Positions 1 through 12,334 are shown, counted from the stretch's first letter. The stretch is 64,000 nucleotides of DNA from Panopea generosa (GCA_029582155.1 CM055896.1:22249110-22313109); one strand, 5' to 3'. Notes: generated by a model not told the origin, from the sequence alone. A program made the numbers and translations.

Positions 1-223
1 CTTGTATTGTCCCAATATCTTATGAAGTGTTAATACTTACCATGAGAATCTATTCATTTTCTGACGAAGTTAGATTGTCAAAAGTATATCTACAATTTCA
101 TTAAATGTAAAACAGTATACTTTCTCATGTATATTTTATGTTGCATGCTTTATCTGTGATACTTTTCTACGTTGGCTATTTAGTTTCACAGACGCTCAAA
201 TTAAATTCCAACTTATTAGTCAA

Positions 224-229
<6 letters not shown>

Positions 230-291
<62 letters not shown>

Positions 292-347
292 GTCTCTCTC
301 TCTCTGTCTCTGTCTGTCTCTGTCTCTCACACTCTCTCTGTCTCTCT

Positions 348-416
<69 letters not shown>

Positions 417-417
417 G
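230..417. repeat. CT dinucleotide microsatellite
   Basis: A long CT/TC tract with a few TG and C-run interruptions. It ends about 50 bases before the ATG of the HEPN exon, so it may lie in that gene's promoter or 5' UTR. Long open frames across it on both strands (Ser-Leu or Arg-Glu repeats) are artefacts of the simple repeat. Confidence 0.97.
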
Positions 418-467
418 AATACAAGTTAATTGGTCGTAACAGTGAATAAAACTTATTTTTTTAAGAG

Positions 468-1321
468 ATGGCTACTGGTGGACACTTCACTGTGGAGACA
501 GAGTATTTCTGTCGGTACTATATTCTACTGTATAGTGTGGGTACTAAATGCTTGAGAAAGTTGATTATAGTACAACTTCACAGTGGGCAGACTTTGGATG
601 CGTTTCTACGGAGCCAAAGTGTTTTAACAATAATTAACACGTTGAAACTGCGGAATTTCATACAACAATATCAATACGATATATTATATCCCCCGGATGG
701 GAGCAGTTCTGACTTAAATAAATGGGATATTTCGCTGTTGTGTACGATTATCAAGAACACGTGTACAGTGAGTAAGTCAGTCAAAACCAATATTGATAAA
801 CTAAGACAAGAAAGGAATCAAATGTGCCATGACGTTTGTACATCTATGAACTTGGCTGATTATACCACCAAAGAACAAACTGCTCGTATCTACATAATGA
901 CTGACTATTGTCCGTCAGTGTAATGATGCAGCATACGAACGGAAACTTGTAGATGAAATGGATAAGATAAAAACACAAGCCTTAGAGATAAAACCGACCG
1001 TTGATATGTTTCATGAGTCAGTTAAAAGAGAGTCTGAAATACTGAAAAGCGTAAACAACATTATTGAACAAATGAATGAAATGGCTTGCTCAGTTGGAAA
1101 CGTCTATGATGTTGTAAAGGATATACAAGAGAAAACATTTCAAGCCGATAAGGATACTACAACATCAAAGGCAGAGGACTCTCCGAAGACCGACGAATCA
1201 CATTATTATAATTCTTCCTGCTTTCCACCTGTACTACACACACCGGGCGGACAATACCAAAACACCGAAGTAGTTTATACTGGAACAGAATTTTACAAAC
1301 AAATGTCATTCGATAAAGAAG
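468..1321 (+). pseudogene. HEPN-domain exon (DZIP3-like HEPN plus coiled coil), frameshifted
   Basis: The first 151 codons (468-923) look like the HEPN domain found near DZIP3-type proteins. There is an aromatic FCRYY start, a YDILYPP block, a DISLL helix, and an R116-x4-H121 pair (RNQMCH) that fits the HEPN R-x4-6-H catalytic motif. HEPN domains are all-alpha and often RNA-cleaving; activity here is not shown. The frame breaks near 900-920, but a second frame continues without loss of sense through AAYERKLVDEMDKIK into a helical, probably coiled-coil stretch (958-1321). A splice donor fits at AAAGAAG/GTATAT near 1321, so the ORF tail after it is intronic. The start is the ATG at 468 with a G at +4. 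I infer this is the first coding exon of the gene whose NTPase and repeat region lie at 7827-11871. The same family in bivalves combines HEPN, STAND and ankyrin parts. The frameshift makes it a probable pseudogene. Confidence 0.75.
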
Positions 1322-2351
1322 GTATATACATGTCTTATTCTTGTGTATTTTCAAAATACTCATAAGGTAATGGTTTTGATTTCAATATTTGTAACTGTTA
1401 TAACATTTATATACAGAAAGAAGTTCCGTTAAAAATGGCCTATATGTAATAAAAGTTTATTATGAAATCATGTTATCAATAAGATATGCTCTTAATGTAA
1501 TCATATTATGTGCAGAGTGTAACAATGTTGGTTATATAAAGTGTTGCACGTGGTTCAACTATTTTAGAACACTCATTTTCCTTGATTCAATCACGACCGG
1601 GTCTATACTAGTTATATACACTAAACCAGACATGTAACCTTATTAAAAATGACTCAGCGGAGCATACCACAAAGCCAGTATGTACTGGGTTTGTAAATAC
1701 ATTATGTGTCACCTGTCCCCTAGAGTTTTAATTTCATAAGTAATGAAATCACATACGAATTGTGTTATGTCACAACAGAGAACATTTTATTCCTGTTTTA
1801 TCCCACTTAATAATGGTCCGACCTTTATATTGGTAAAACATTTAAGATAATGAAAATGGAATGTTGTAGTATAATTGCAAAAAAAGAAATAGAATAAAAA
1901 TGCATGTTATGGTTTTGGTTTCAGGAAATGTATTTCGACAACAAGTAGAACTTAAAACCTGTAAGTATATATATGGATGCAAGTTAATGTTGAACGATTG
2001 AGTATCAAGTAAAGTAAAATAGTAATATATTTCGTAAAAAGTAGATAAATGTAAAGATAAAAAATGAACAATTATTGGCAATTAACTTGAATACGTTAAA
2101 GATATGATTTATCTGTTCGTTATATGTACGGCCTTTACTTCTTATGGTAGTCGATGATTTTAACTAATTTTGATTTAATCTTTTATTCCTCCATACAAGG
2201 AGAGCATACTTTGAAAACCTATTTTAAAGACAATATGAATTTTTTATATTTTATTTTCAAAATAGTGTCTTTTCTTTTTACATTTAAAAAAAAAACATAA
2301 AAAAATTATGCACTATATTTTCATCGTTTGTCAACGTAACACTAAGGCTTA
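1322..2351. other. AT-rich non-coding stretch (putative intron)
   Basis: No convincing coding frame, RNA gene or repeat is visible. It lies between the HEPN exon and the left inverted repeat of the 2352-6130 element. Confidence 0.6.
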
Positions 2352-2485
2352 TAGTCCAGGAGAATAATAGAGAAAATCGACTGAACCGTGCAATAAGGTA
2401 GATACAAGGTTTTATTGCTGTTTCCTGTTATTTAGGGTGTATTGAATAAGAATCCGCTGTATGCCACCTTGGCATCATTGGGGAA
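2352..2485 (+). repeat. Left inverted repeat arm
   Basis: Left arm of the inverted pair. It matches 6006-6130 on the opposite strand across most of its length. Confidence 0.65.
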
Positions 2486-3439
2486 AATTTTTTATCAGCC
2501 ATTATATTACATAACCGTAAAATCATTATTTGTAATTTTTTAATAATCTTTTTAACTTTGTTATTTTGTTGAATACATTAAAATATATTGAAAACATTAA
2601 TATTAAAAGGGATCTGATTTGAAAGTAATCGTTTAAAAAGAATACAGATTTGAGATTCACACGTCAAGATAAAATAATCATTAGAAAAGGGAGGTAATAT
2701 ATTTTTATAATCACACATTTTATTTGTTGTCTCAAACGTAAATTATTTGAACCCACACAAATAGTCTAACTAACACAACCAATTTGACATTAAGGCGGCT
2801 TTTAGATTACAAAATAAATGCAATTCATCACAAAGCAATACCATGGCCTGGCAGTGTACTCCCAGCAAACAAGTTGTGACACTTTCAGCCTTCCATAGTT
2901 GAAACTCTTCAGAAAGGAGATGTTTCTTTACAACAACTCCAACAAATAAACTCCCAAAACACATTACAAAGTTGGGGAAGTTGATCTAAAGAAGTTATAT
3001 ATATATTATGAAGATAAACAGTCTCATACAATCTATACACCATGAACAGTCTTTTCATAATAGGTCAAATTTGTATTTTTGGACATTTGTTTATTGAGTG
3101 CAGACGACGTCAGATTCGGACGGTGACATTTATAAGGGGATATGTTATTTGGCAACAGATGAGCTAATGTAGAATATTCTTCGTGTCAATGTCTTTAATG
3201 TAGATGCCTGCAGCCATATATTTATCAAATAATTTAAAAAAATCGAATAACGTAAATCGGATGGAGTTCCGCTCAAAATTCCTATGTATAGAAGCCTATA
3301 TCAGTCATAATTTTGAAGAATTCATATCATTGACAGTTATCAATACTTTTTTGTTTTCAGTTATTAACTTTCACTTTCAAACAGTCGTAGCATTATTTGT
3401 TTCTTTCCTCGTTGCGTAATATATTCATTTTAATCCAGA

Positions 3440-5330
3440 ATGACACACGCATGCCTATTCAAGTGTAATGTCTTCAATAAACCTTTATATGAAGCAGGCC
3501 CGGAAACAATAAGCAGCATTATATTAGCATGTAATCAAAGACATGATGACTTATACAGAAAAATGGAGCAGAGTTTAGCAAAAGACTCAAATTTAGAGAT
3601 TAAATACCATAAGTCAAGTGCTTCTGCATATATCCATATTTAAGAATAACATGGACAGAGGGAATCAACTTCAGTTAGTCAGGAGTCACAAAGAATGGGA
3701 CGATCTGTATGTGATTATAGGTGGCATATGCTCATGTCGCATTGATACTCTTATGAAAGGGTATTGTATTGAGGATATGCTGAAAGCAGCCTTTAGGGGA
3801 ACAGCCCATATACTTAATGGGAAAGCATTACCAAAAGCAATGAGAGGACTATGTATGGTTGTCACTGAATTACTAAGAGATTCTAAAAAAAAAAATTGAT
3901 AGAAGGCACAGATATTGATATGTTGCTGTCAAAATCTGGAAGACCTAAGACAGAAAGATTGCCTTGTGACGACAGTTTGAATTGCCCTACGGTTCTTATA
4001 TGCCGAATGAGAAGCAAACTAATTATTACATTCATATTCCGTATTCTTTTCGCGGTTACGCACGTTAATCATGCTATTACTCAGTATGGTATGTGTTAAA
4101 AATGAAGAAATGTCTCCAAGGAGAAGCACAGAACAAGTTTCAAAAAGGGAATCGCGTTTGTCGACATGGAATGCAGTTTTTTTTCAGACCAGTTTTGAGA
4201 ACAAACCTAATTCAGTTATGGAAAAACAAAGGGTGACCTTGTAGGTATCACCCTTTCTCATGATCAAGTATCACGATGGATGTTATCGTAAAATTTGTGT
4301 AACAGTGTTTCGATGTCAATGGATTAAATGTTCATTTGTGAAAAAAATTCAAAGCATGAGCCATACTCATGACAGCACAAAGAGAAAGTAACTAATAGAG
4401 AAGCTCTTGATACAGATGATAGAAAGAAAATACAACAGGAACTTGAAAAATAGACACCCAATGAAAACATCAGGAGATAAACAAACGCACATCGTTAATG
4501 GTCATATTACAAATAAAAAGTCAATGTCTAAGAGGCTGTGGTAATTGGTGAGCGTATGGCTGAAAAATTCAAGAACAAACTTCACATAGGTTTTTATGAT
4601 ACACTCAAGAAAGATTTGGAAACAATGAACAAGGAGTCGGAGTAGGAGAAAAAAGTGTATATGATACTGAAAAGTTGTATGCTAGCATGATGGTGACAAG
4701 TGCACATAGAAACTTTGATCTCCAAGTGATACTCAGCTTTGAGTTAGCTTCACTACCATTTAACTTATTTGATGAGTATGGAGATCTAAGAAAAGGAAAT
4801 AAAACTTCACTTTTGAATAAGCTAGCATTAATGACACCTCAGACGGACCAAAGATAGAAATCGTTGATGTCCTAACCACACACTTCTTTAAGTCAGTTAC
4901 GAGAGACCACAGTGTTTATGTTGTTTGACTGGTACTTTGAATGATCCATCAAGTCCCATGAACGCGACGTATATGTGGAACTGTCACCTGTGATATGGAA
5001 ATACCAATGCTTTCAATAAATATCTTCATGAAAAATGTCGGAAACAAGAAGCAGTTGATACAATTATTCTGTACAGCACACTATGGTGCCCCTCCCCACC
5101 CCCAGCTGCAGCTAAAAAAAACTTTCTGAAAGTTATAGCTTGTAATCGTGCTTCAGACCTGCCTCGTGACAGAAATCAATGTAGTTAAAAAAGTGAAAAG
5201 CTTTCATGTAAATGATTTTGTAAAAGTTACCCCTACATGTGCGTATACAGTAAGGTTAAATGAAGAAGATGATATTATGACTGATGAAAACACTGAACGT
5301 GATAGTGACAATTATTTCAGTGCTATATAA
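3440..5330 (+). pseudogene. Decayed copy of an uncharacterised multi-copy invertebrate gene
   Basis: Several short plus-strand frames read in order as one protein broken by frameshifts and stops. They are 3440-3643 (a C-x-C start, LACNQRHDDLY and KYHKSSASAY), 3650-3895 (EWDDLYVIIGG, GYCIEDMLKAAF, HILNGKALPKAMRGL and VVTELLRD), 3896-4000, and 4675-4860 (FELASLPFNLFDEYGD-LRK). I recognise the pattern (KxHKSC-like block, then a VHxGG/TLMxGSGLEE-like block, then a TLFxxxGxMRK-like block) from large uncharacterised proteins present in many copies in cnidarian and mollusc genomes. I know no function for them. One frameshift lies in an A-run near 3890. Its position between inverted repeats suggests it may travel as cargo or be the element's own gene; that is inference. 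Confidence 0.5.
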
Positions 5331-6005
5331 ATGGAAAATGTATTATCAATTTAGCTGAAAATGGGTCGGATACTTTCAAAAAAATATTTTAACAGGTAGA
5401 CCTACTAAATAAATGTGAAAATTATCAAGTGCTCTAAAATGAGAAAAAAAACTAAGAATCAGAGACGACATAAAAACAATTAAATCCTTAAATACAAAGT
5501 TGTTTCATATTTTTATTATTGTGTGTGGAGGAGTCATAATTACTGTTTTTATTTAATCAGTTATTGCTGAAATTTGTGTGATATCTCATATCCAGTTTAT
5601 ACGTTCTCTGCAACTTAAACATAATTTTAATATCCTCGTTACAAATATAAGTACTAACAACATAATAAGAACAGGATGTTTTATTTATTATTTAGAAAAA
5701 AGAAAACCATACATTGCATTATGCTTTTCATACTAGTCGTACTTCCATCTTGGTTTGTTAATTGATTTCTTATAACCCTTTAATTAAGCATATGTTTTTG
5801 GGTATAAAATTAATAATTTAATTAAAATAATAATAATGATAATAACTACGACTGAACTTTGCTTTAATATCCATGTGCTTGCACATGCTCATGCTAGTAG
5901 ACAATAAAGTATGAGGATTTTCCTTAGTTTATTTGTTGTTTTTAAAGAAAATAACATTGAAAATTGACGATGGCGGCCGTTTTGAATTTCCTTAAATAAA
6001 ATAAA

Positions 6006-6130
6006 TTCCCCAAAGATGACAAAGTGTCATACAGTGGATTCTCATTAAGTACACAATAAAGAACTGGAAAATGCAAAAAAAACCTTGTATCTACTCTATT
6101 GCAAGGTTCAGCTTCAGTTCTCCTAGACTA
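6006..6130 (-). repeat. Right inverted repeat arm
   Basis: Right arm of the inverted pair, the reverse complement of 2352-2485. The SINE at 6205-6440 starts about 75 bases beyond it. Confidence 0.65.
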
Positions 6131-6204
6131 TTATGTACTATTCTTGATAAATAATTTATTGATTGAATATTAAGCGTCATCTTTTGTCATTGAAGGTTAA
6201 TAGA

Positions 6205-6440
6205 CTATCAGTTAACACAACCACTATTCCCTGCGATGCCGGAAAGGGTAATCAGTACTATAACACACTAAATCTCCACAAATAACTGATAACTTTTCTA
6301 CTCGATTCAGCGATGAGCGCAGAATTATAATAAGACACAATTCGTTTATCATACCACGGAGACTGTGACCGGGTGGGGATTCGAACTCACGACTCCTTAA
6401 TTAATAGCCATACGCGCCACCGACTGAGGTAATCGAGCCC
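6205..6440 (-). mobile_element. tRNA-derived SINE, copy A
   Basis: Read on the minus strand from 6440, the head GGGCTCGATTACCTCAGTCG resembles a tRNA A box, and GAGTTCGAATCCCC is a B box. The body contains the CACTGAATC-like and GAGATTTAGTGT-like blocks also found in the copies at 56008-56205, 56560-56770 and 62379-62663. The tail reaches the CCCTGCGATGCCGG block, a decayed form of the CCCTCGATGGCA ending in the other copies. Confidence 0.75.
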
Positions 6441-6867
6441 AAATATTTTGATAAAAAAAATTACAAGAAAGTGTCGCAAAATTGTATTTGTATATCCGGT
6501 CGGTAACAAATTGAAACCACACACATTAAGCATATCTTTATTACATCACATGAGGCGATGGCTGAAATAAGCTTTTCTGATCGCCTTTTGACCGTCGCCT
6601 ATTTGTACGACTGAGCATCATAAATTTCTTAAATATGGTTCTCTTTGGAAACAACACTCAATTTTAATGAAATTTGGTCACAGAGTTCCTTTCATACACA
6701 GAGAAAACTCTCGAGCATTCGCATTGAAATAACAAATTAATTTGTCATCATGTTATTTAAGATAAAAGTAAATAAATGTTAAATTGCTACCCGGGTGACT
6801 CTCAACCTAAAATGTGATCTATATTCATGTTATAGCGTTCATCCGCGCTCCATCTATTTTATAATTA

Positions 6868-6920
6868 TGATAATAATAATAATAATAATAATAATAATAT
6901 AATAATGATAATAATAATAC
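6868..6920. repeat. ATA trinucleotide microsatellite
   Basis: About 17 trinucleotide units of ATA/AAT with two GAT interruptions. Confidence 0.95.
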
Positions 6921-7032
6921 TTTATTTAATGAGGTTAACATAGTTAGTTACACTAATCTTCCCCGTGGCTCTAAACTTGTATGGGAATATAATCTTTTTC
7001 TCTGAAAGGTTAGTATTATCCATGATGCAATG

Positions 7033-7237
7033 TCAATGTTAACGTGTGGTAATACAATGTTAACGTGTGGTAATACAATGTTAACGTGGTAATACAATGT
7101 TAACGTGGTAATACAATGTTAACGTGGTAATACAATGTTAACGTGGTAATACAATGTTAACGTGTGGTAATACAATGTTAACGTGTGGTAATACAATGTT
7201 AACGTGTGGTAATACAATGTTAACGTGGTAATACAAA
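7033..7237. repeat. 19/21-bp minisatellite
   Basis: Ten copies of AATGTTAACGTGGTAATAC, half of them with an extra TG after GTG (21 bases). The order is two long, four short, three long, one short. Block-wise ordering of variants suggests segmental duplication inside the array. The core GTTAAC is palindromic. Confidence 0.95.
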
Positions 7238-7826
7238 CATGACAACCATGGTATTTCCCGTGTTTGAAACTTTAAACTTCAAAAACCAAAGAACCATATT
7301 CATTAAGTTGTGGTAAGTTTTACCCTGTTGACCCTCTGAAATGTGTTTTAAATGTGTCGGAGCGTTAATAAAGATGACCACATGAGTTCCGCCAAATTTT
7401 ACAATGGCTCATAAAGTAAAACCTAAAACCTTCTTCTCTTTACTGAAACTGCTATTGGTTTGATATTTATAATATAGCATCAACATTTAGTGTTTTTTCC
7501 TGATTGTTTTGTTTTTAGTTTTCCAATAATATGCTTTTGTCATCAGATATCCAAGATGGTCTCTACGTCTCCTGTCCGCTTTGAGATTTCAAAACATTAA
7601 GCAACTAGGCTCTTTTTTAACTTTTGTGAAATTGTTTTTAAGGTGAACCCATATTCTAAAATTGTATTTTTATACCTATCGTTGAAAAATGACTTTCGGG
7701 CTCAGTTTAATCAGGATTCTTTATCTAATGCCTCTTCGATAAAAAAACGTTTCATAGAATGCTTGATATATTTATAGTTGAAGCAATTACTTGAACAAGA
7801 GTCGCGATTCGTCTACACGGGGCAGT
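7238..7826. other. Non-coding stretch before the NTPase exon
   Basis: No frame, repeat or RNA gene stands out. A usable acceptor for the next exon is the CGGGGCAG at about 7826. Confidence 0.5.
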
Positions 7827-8989
7827 TTATTCGAGTAGAAAAAATGTTGAACTCTACTTGAAACGTTATTATAAGTGGTAGACCGGGTGAGGGTAAAACA
7901 AGTACCGCATATGAATTAAATGAGAAAATACGGAGAAAGTAGTCGGTGTATTGAAATAAATGCACCCAACGATATTATCTTTCTTGAATCAAATATGTTT
8001 GATTTCGTTTTCATTGATGATTTGTTTGGACAGCATGATGTGGATGAGAGTAAGGTGAAATCATGGGTCCCTGTCCTTGAAAAGCTCCAAAACTTATTGA
8101 AATCTAAAGCTTTTAGGTTGATAATTTCATCCAGAGAAATAGTTCTAAAAGAATGCAAAGGTCACATTATACAATTTGATATGTTTTCTAACAAGGTTTT
8201 GATCTTTTCGGAAGACCTAAGTGACGAAGAAAAATTGAATATTTTGCAGGAGTCGTTGAATAAGAAAGCTCGTTCTCTTACTGCTGATGAAATGTTAAAG
8301 TGTATAGATAATTGTAGATCTGACGTAGGTTTTCCATATCTTTGTTTTCTTTTCGCATCAAATGAAGAGTTTTTTCACGAAAAAAAATAGCCTTCTTCCA
8401 AAGGAGTCTTGTAGTTACCGATAACTTATTATTGCAGCTAGAGCCTTTTAAATTATTGGCTTTGTGGTTTATGTGGGTAAAGGGATATGCCTGCCGTAAA
8501 GACGAACTGTTCAATGTTTCCAATGAAAACACAAAACTTCTTCAAAGTATAAGTCAACTAGATGATAATAGATCGGCTAAAAATATAAGTTGTTTGCTAA
8601 ATGATACAAAAAAGAAATTGGAAATTATGAAAGATATATTTATAGTTGAATCAAATGAAGAATACAAGTTTTTGCATAATTCCATATATCAGTTGATAGG
8701 ATTGCATTTCGTTCATCGATGCTTTGCTAAGACAGTGATAATGGTCAGTAAGCTAGATTTCTTCATGGAAAGCTTTCGGGTAAAAAGTAATTATATGAAT
8801 AGTGTTATTTTTCTAACGGAGGAGTTGTACCAAACCTTTGTAGAGAGAATAATCATAGAAGTAATGGAAAAAGGACATTGCAGAGAAATTGTTCAACACC
8901 CTTGTTTCACAGAACCTGTGTTGACTGTTCTAATAAAAAACACTGTCAGCAAGAAAAATACTGGAGAAGTTTTTGTGTTCTGGGATTAA
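7827..8989 (+). pseudogene. STAND-type P-loop NTPase region of the HEPN/ankyrin receptor-like gene
   Basis: The frame from 7827 reads FIRVEKMLNST, a TGA at 7859-7861, then NVIISGRPGEGKTSTAYELN. GRPGEGKT is a full Walker A motif (7877-7900). After a one-base frameshift near 7920-7945 the sequence continues with a Walker B strand FVFIDDLFG (about 8004-8030) and LIISSRE (about 8118-8138), the usual order for the novel STAND 3 type NTPases. A second frameshift lies in the A8 run at 8383-8390; reading across it gives a continuous helical stretch to 8989 with KLLALWFMW- and EEYKFLHNSIYQLIGL-like blocks, as expected for a winged-helix or helical region after the NTPase. Family knowledge: such NTPases act as signal-sensing switches in innate immunity. 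The stop and two frameshifts show that this copy is broken or misassembled. The upstream exon is inferred to be 468-1321. Confidence 0.8.
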
Positions 8990-11871
8990 AGCAGAAATGA
9001 GCAGTGCAGACAATAAAACATTTTAAGAGGGAATACTTGAAACAGCGGTAAAAGAATCAGACAACTTTTTGAAAAAAGTTATTGCAAAAGTAAAATGTTT
9101 TCATTTAAAGAAAACGACTTGCAATAAATGTTCTATGTTCTATAAGGCATACAGAGGCGCATGCAAAGGTGGAAACATGTTAGCTCTTTTGAAACTGAAA
9201 TTTGTCGAAACTGACGATAAGCTACTTGTAAGTGCTGTTGAAAGTAGAAGTACAATTGTTTTGCAAACAGTTGTCAACGGGTTAGGTTCTAAATCAATAG
9301 ATCAATAGAGCTAGGGTCTTGGGAAATGTTTATGTATATACATAATAAATTGGGAGGAATAGTAGATATCGACTATCTCCACGAAGCAGTTAAAATAAAA
9401 CACATGGAAATTGTAGGACATATTGCAAACACATTATACAACAGTGGACATGTTTGTACAGAGAGACAAAGAAGACATCTGTTTAATGATGTAGATAGTT
9501 TTGATGTGTACCTGAATTTATCCAAATACAATACTTTCCAACAAAGGAAAACATAGCAACATACATAAGTCAAAATCGACATCAATTTCTTAAGGACATA
9601 GTTTATGATTTGGAGTTAAGACCGGGAGAATTATTAAAAGCATTAAAAGCAACGCCGTATTTAAATGACTATTTCATTTGGGTGTCAAGATCTATATTAT
9701 ATTTACTACAACACCACTCAGTGTTTCATTTCTATATTTCCATGCTGCACAACGGTTTTATCCCCAATGATGACATTTTATATGGCGCGGTTCAGACAAA
9801 CAGTCTTGAAATTGTACAGGAAACGATTTCCAAAATGAAAACCAATGGGAACTTTGATTGCAAAAACACAAAGATTAAGCGGGCTTTGCTAATTTCTGTT
9901 CATTCAATAGAAATATACAACCTTTTAATTACAGAAGGTGTAAACCCGTCTTACTATCACGTGTTGTTTGTGGCAGAATGTGGAAAAGATAATGCTGACG
10001 CAGTTGCCAAAAATGTATTTTCACTACTAAAAGCAAGGGATATAAAACCGCACAATAAGGACCTCATGCGCATTGCTTTGGACAACAAAATCTCTACCAA
10101 TGCATACGTACAGAAGGCGGCATTCAGTTACTCCCATATGCATTGAGTGCAACTGTAAAAAGAGGCTCTGTACACGACCTGCGGTTTGTCATTCAGGAAA
10201 TGAAATTACAATCCGTTTGGCCCTCTGCCGAGACGGACATAATGAACGCACTAGCTTGTTGTTTTTATATACCAGACTTATTTTAGGAACTGATGACGAC
10301 ATATGATATACAATATGTAACTGCGTTTACAATTCTCGCGGCTATCAGGCAGAACAACTTTAAGCAGTCAATTGAAACACTGAACATATATAACTGCTTA
10401 GACGTAAATGGCGTTATCATGAAGCTTTCCGTGTTAGAAGCAACTGGTAATAACGAAATTCACGATTTTCTTGAGAGAGAGGGTATATGATATGCGGGAA
10501 TTTTTGAAAAAAGTGTAAAATCAAAACATGCACAGTTTACACGTCATGTAATGTTGGTGTTACAATCAAACAATATAGTTGAAGAAATTGGCTCAAATCC
10601 ATATTCATTGAGACTAGCATTTTAGACATCCATTATCCTTGAAATGATTTTGGAATCTTCAGACTTGTGAACATCAAAACTACTTTTGATTGCAACGGAA
10701 AACCATCACTCAGATGTGGTACAAATGATAATGTGCTATTTAAAAGAGAGAAATATGTTTAAACCGGATGATGAAAATTTAATCCAAGCTGCCGTTGCCT
10801 CAGTAAACTATACAGACATGTTCAAGTATCTTCTTAAAGAAAGAGTATCACCATCCATGAAAAGGATTCCTGGCCTTATTGAAAATGGAACAAAGGAACA
10901 TGTGATAGAGGCTATTCGATGTTTGTTTGAGTATGAGTTACTGGACATTTCGAGTCCTCATGTTGACAGTGTTCTTGATTTTTTGTCAGAACACAAATGG
11001 TCTTGCAACGATTTTAACTTGCAACTTGCTGTTGCAAAGTCAAAATCTGACCCTGCTATTTTAGACATTTTAGGAGAACCAGTCAAAGAGGCGCTTCAGA
11101 GTATAATTTCGACTACACTTCAAAAATGTGATGGCCAAGAATTACAACATGTTCTCGATACCAATGATATTTTCTGTGGGGAGGTTATTTTAGAAGTTCT
11201 TTGTGATGTTTGCGTAGCTGGAAGTAGTGTTCCTGGAGATCTGGTGGATATTTTGCTGAACCACTTAGATTGTAAATCGTGTGAATTTTCAAATGGAAAA
11301 GTATTACGTGTGGTGTTTCGCAAAGATCTACATCAGCTAACCCACGTTATATATTATCTTAAACAAAACAACGCCTGACACCCCAACATAAGGACATCGA
11401 TAAGAGCGCTAGAAGAATCATTTTACTTTAATCAGGAAAAAGCAAGCATTTGCCTCATGCGCAATGGCGTTATTTCAAATGCATTTTGTTTATTCTATGC
11501 AATGCAACATAAAATGTCGAACATAGTAGCAGAAATACTACATACATGGGCGGCTGGAGAATATGAATATTCTCCTTTTTTTGCATTGACATATTCTTGG
11601 ATCGTGCTTTGTCGTTATGCTGCAAACAGTCAGACGTTACAACATTCAAGGTCATGCTAGAATGTGGAATGCCGCCACTGTGCTTTTGTACGAAACTGTA
11701 ATATCCAATGACAAAAACTCGAAGGTATTGGCGACGTTAATATTAGACAGCTTAGAAAAAAGAAACGTACTAAAGAAGGACGATTTTTCGATATGTGCCG
11801 CTATAAGATATTACGAAACTGGTGAAATTCTACCTACATATCAAACTATTAACGAGCATGTGAAATCATAA
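8990..11871 (+). pseudogene. Ankyrin-like helical repeat region and C-terminus of the HEPN/STAND gene
   Basis: Successive plus-strand frames read as one solenoid of helix pairs broken by lesions. Repeat-like blocks include KGGNMLALLKLKF, AVESRSTIVLQTVVNG, LHEAVKIKHMEIVGHI, LYGAVQTNSLEIVQETI, IATENHHSDVVQMIM and AAVASVNYTDMFKYLL. Each has the A-x6-hydrophobic-VxxL spacing of divergent ankyrin repeats. Visible lesions are a stop at 8987, a TAA near 9025, stops with frame changes near 9306 and 9554, a frame change near 10120, a TAG near 10287, a TGA near 10488, a TAG near 10622, TGAs near 10669 and 11376, and a frame change near 11600. The final frame ends with TAA at 11869-11871. Ankyrin-like regions usually bind ligand or partner proteins. 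I infer this is the sensor half of a HEPN-STAND receptor, now a pseudogene. Confidence 0.7.
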
Positions 11872-11885
11872 ATATGTGTTTAAGG

Positions 11886-11891
11886 AATAAA
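11886..11891 (+). terminator. Polyadenylation signal AATAAA
   Basis: AATAAA lies 15 bases after the terminal TAA of the ankyrin-like region. This is close to the stop, but it agrees with 11871 being the real end of the ancestral coding sequence. Confidence 0.45.
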
Positions 11892-12334
11892 ACAAACAAA
11901 TGATTCGATATCAATTGTAAGAGAGAAGCAAAATTTAGTGTTTTTTTTTGTCTCTCTGGCGAAAGTGAATGATTAACCAGATGCTTTATTGTATTACGTC
12001 AAGAATCTACACGCGTCGTACATGTATCGTAACAAAGGTTCTATTTTGTTCGGATTACCTTTGTTTACACCGTCTATTTAAATTGTGACGAAGGGAGAAG
12101 AGCGAGGTTGGATGTATCCGTAAACCGGTTTAGGATCACCAGTGACGTGTTACTTCTGATCGTTGCAAGGCAATTATTGCTGCTGTCCACCTGTATTGCC
12201 AATATTGTTGTGCCGTTATATGTTTTCGATATTTTCAAAACAATATATACGTGGTCATTGAATGCAATTAAATATATAAAAGCTAATGCTTCAGATAGAA
12301 GTAAGAAAATCATTTTATGATACAGACTTGAAAA

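Larger units (their letters stand above)
2352..6130. mobile_element. Candidate transposon with ~125-bp inverted terminal repeats
   Basis: The segment 2352-2485 and the reverse complement of 6006-6130 align over about 125 bases at roughly 75-80 percent by eye, with one ~10-base gap. Shared blocks include TAGTCYAGGAGAA, a CTGAAC-TGCAATA block, TAGATACAAGGTTTT and the inner GGGGAA. The pair faces inward and encloses a broken multi-copy-type gene (3440-5330). I see no clear target-site duplication, so the outer edges are uncertain. The whole segment lies in the putative intron of the HEPN/STAND gene. Alternatively, the two arms are independent copies of a short dispersed repeat in opposite orientation. 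Confidence 0.55.

Noticed and set aside
138..449. Long Ser-Leu and Arg-Glu open frames
   Set aside because: They are translations of the CT microsatellite.
12074..12320. Overlapping 70-80 codon frames on both strands
   Set aside because: Hydrophobic AT-driven frames with no family resemblance and no splice or start support.
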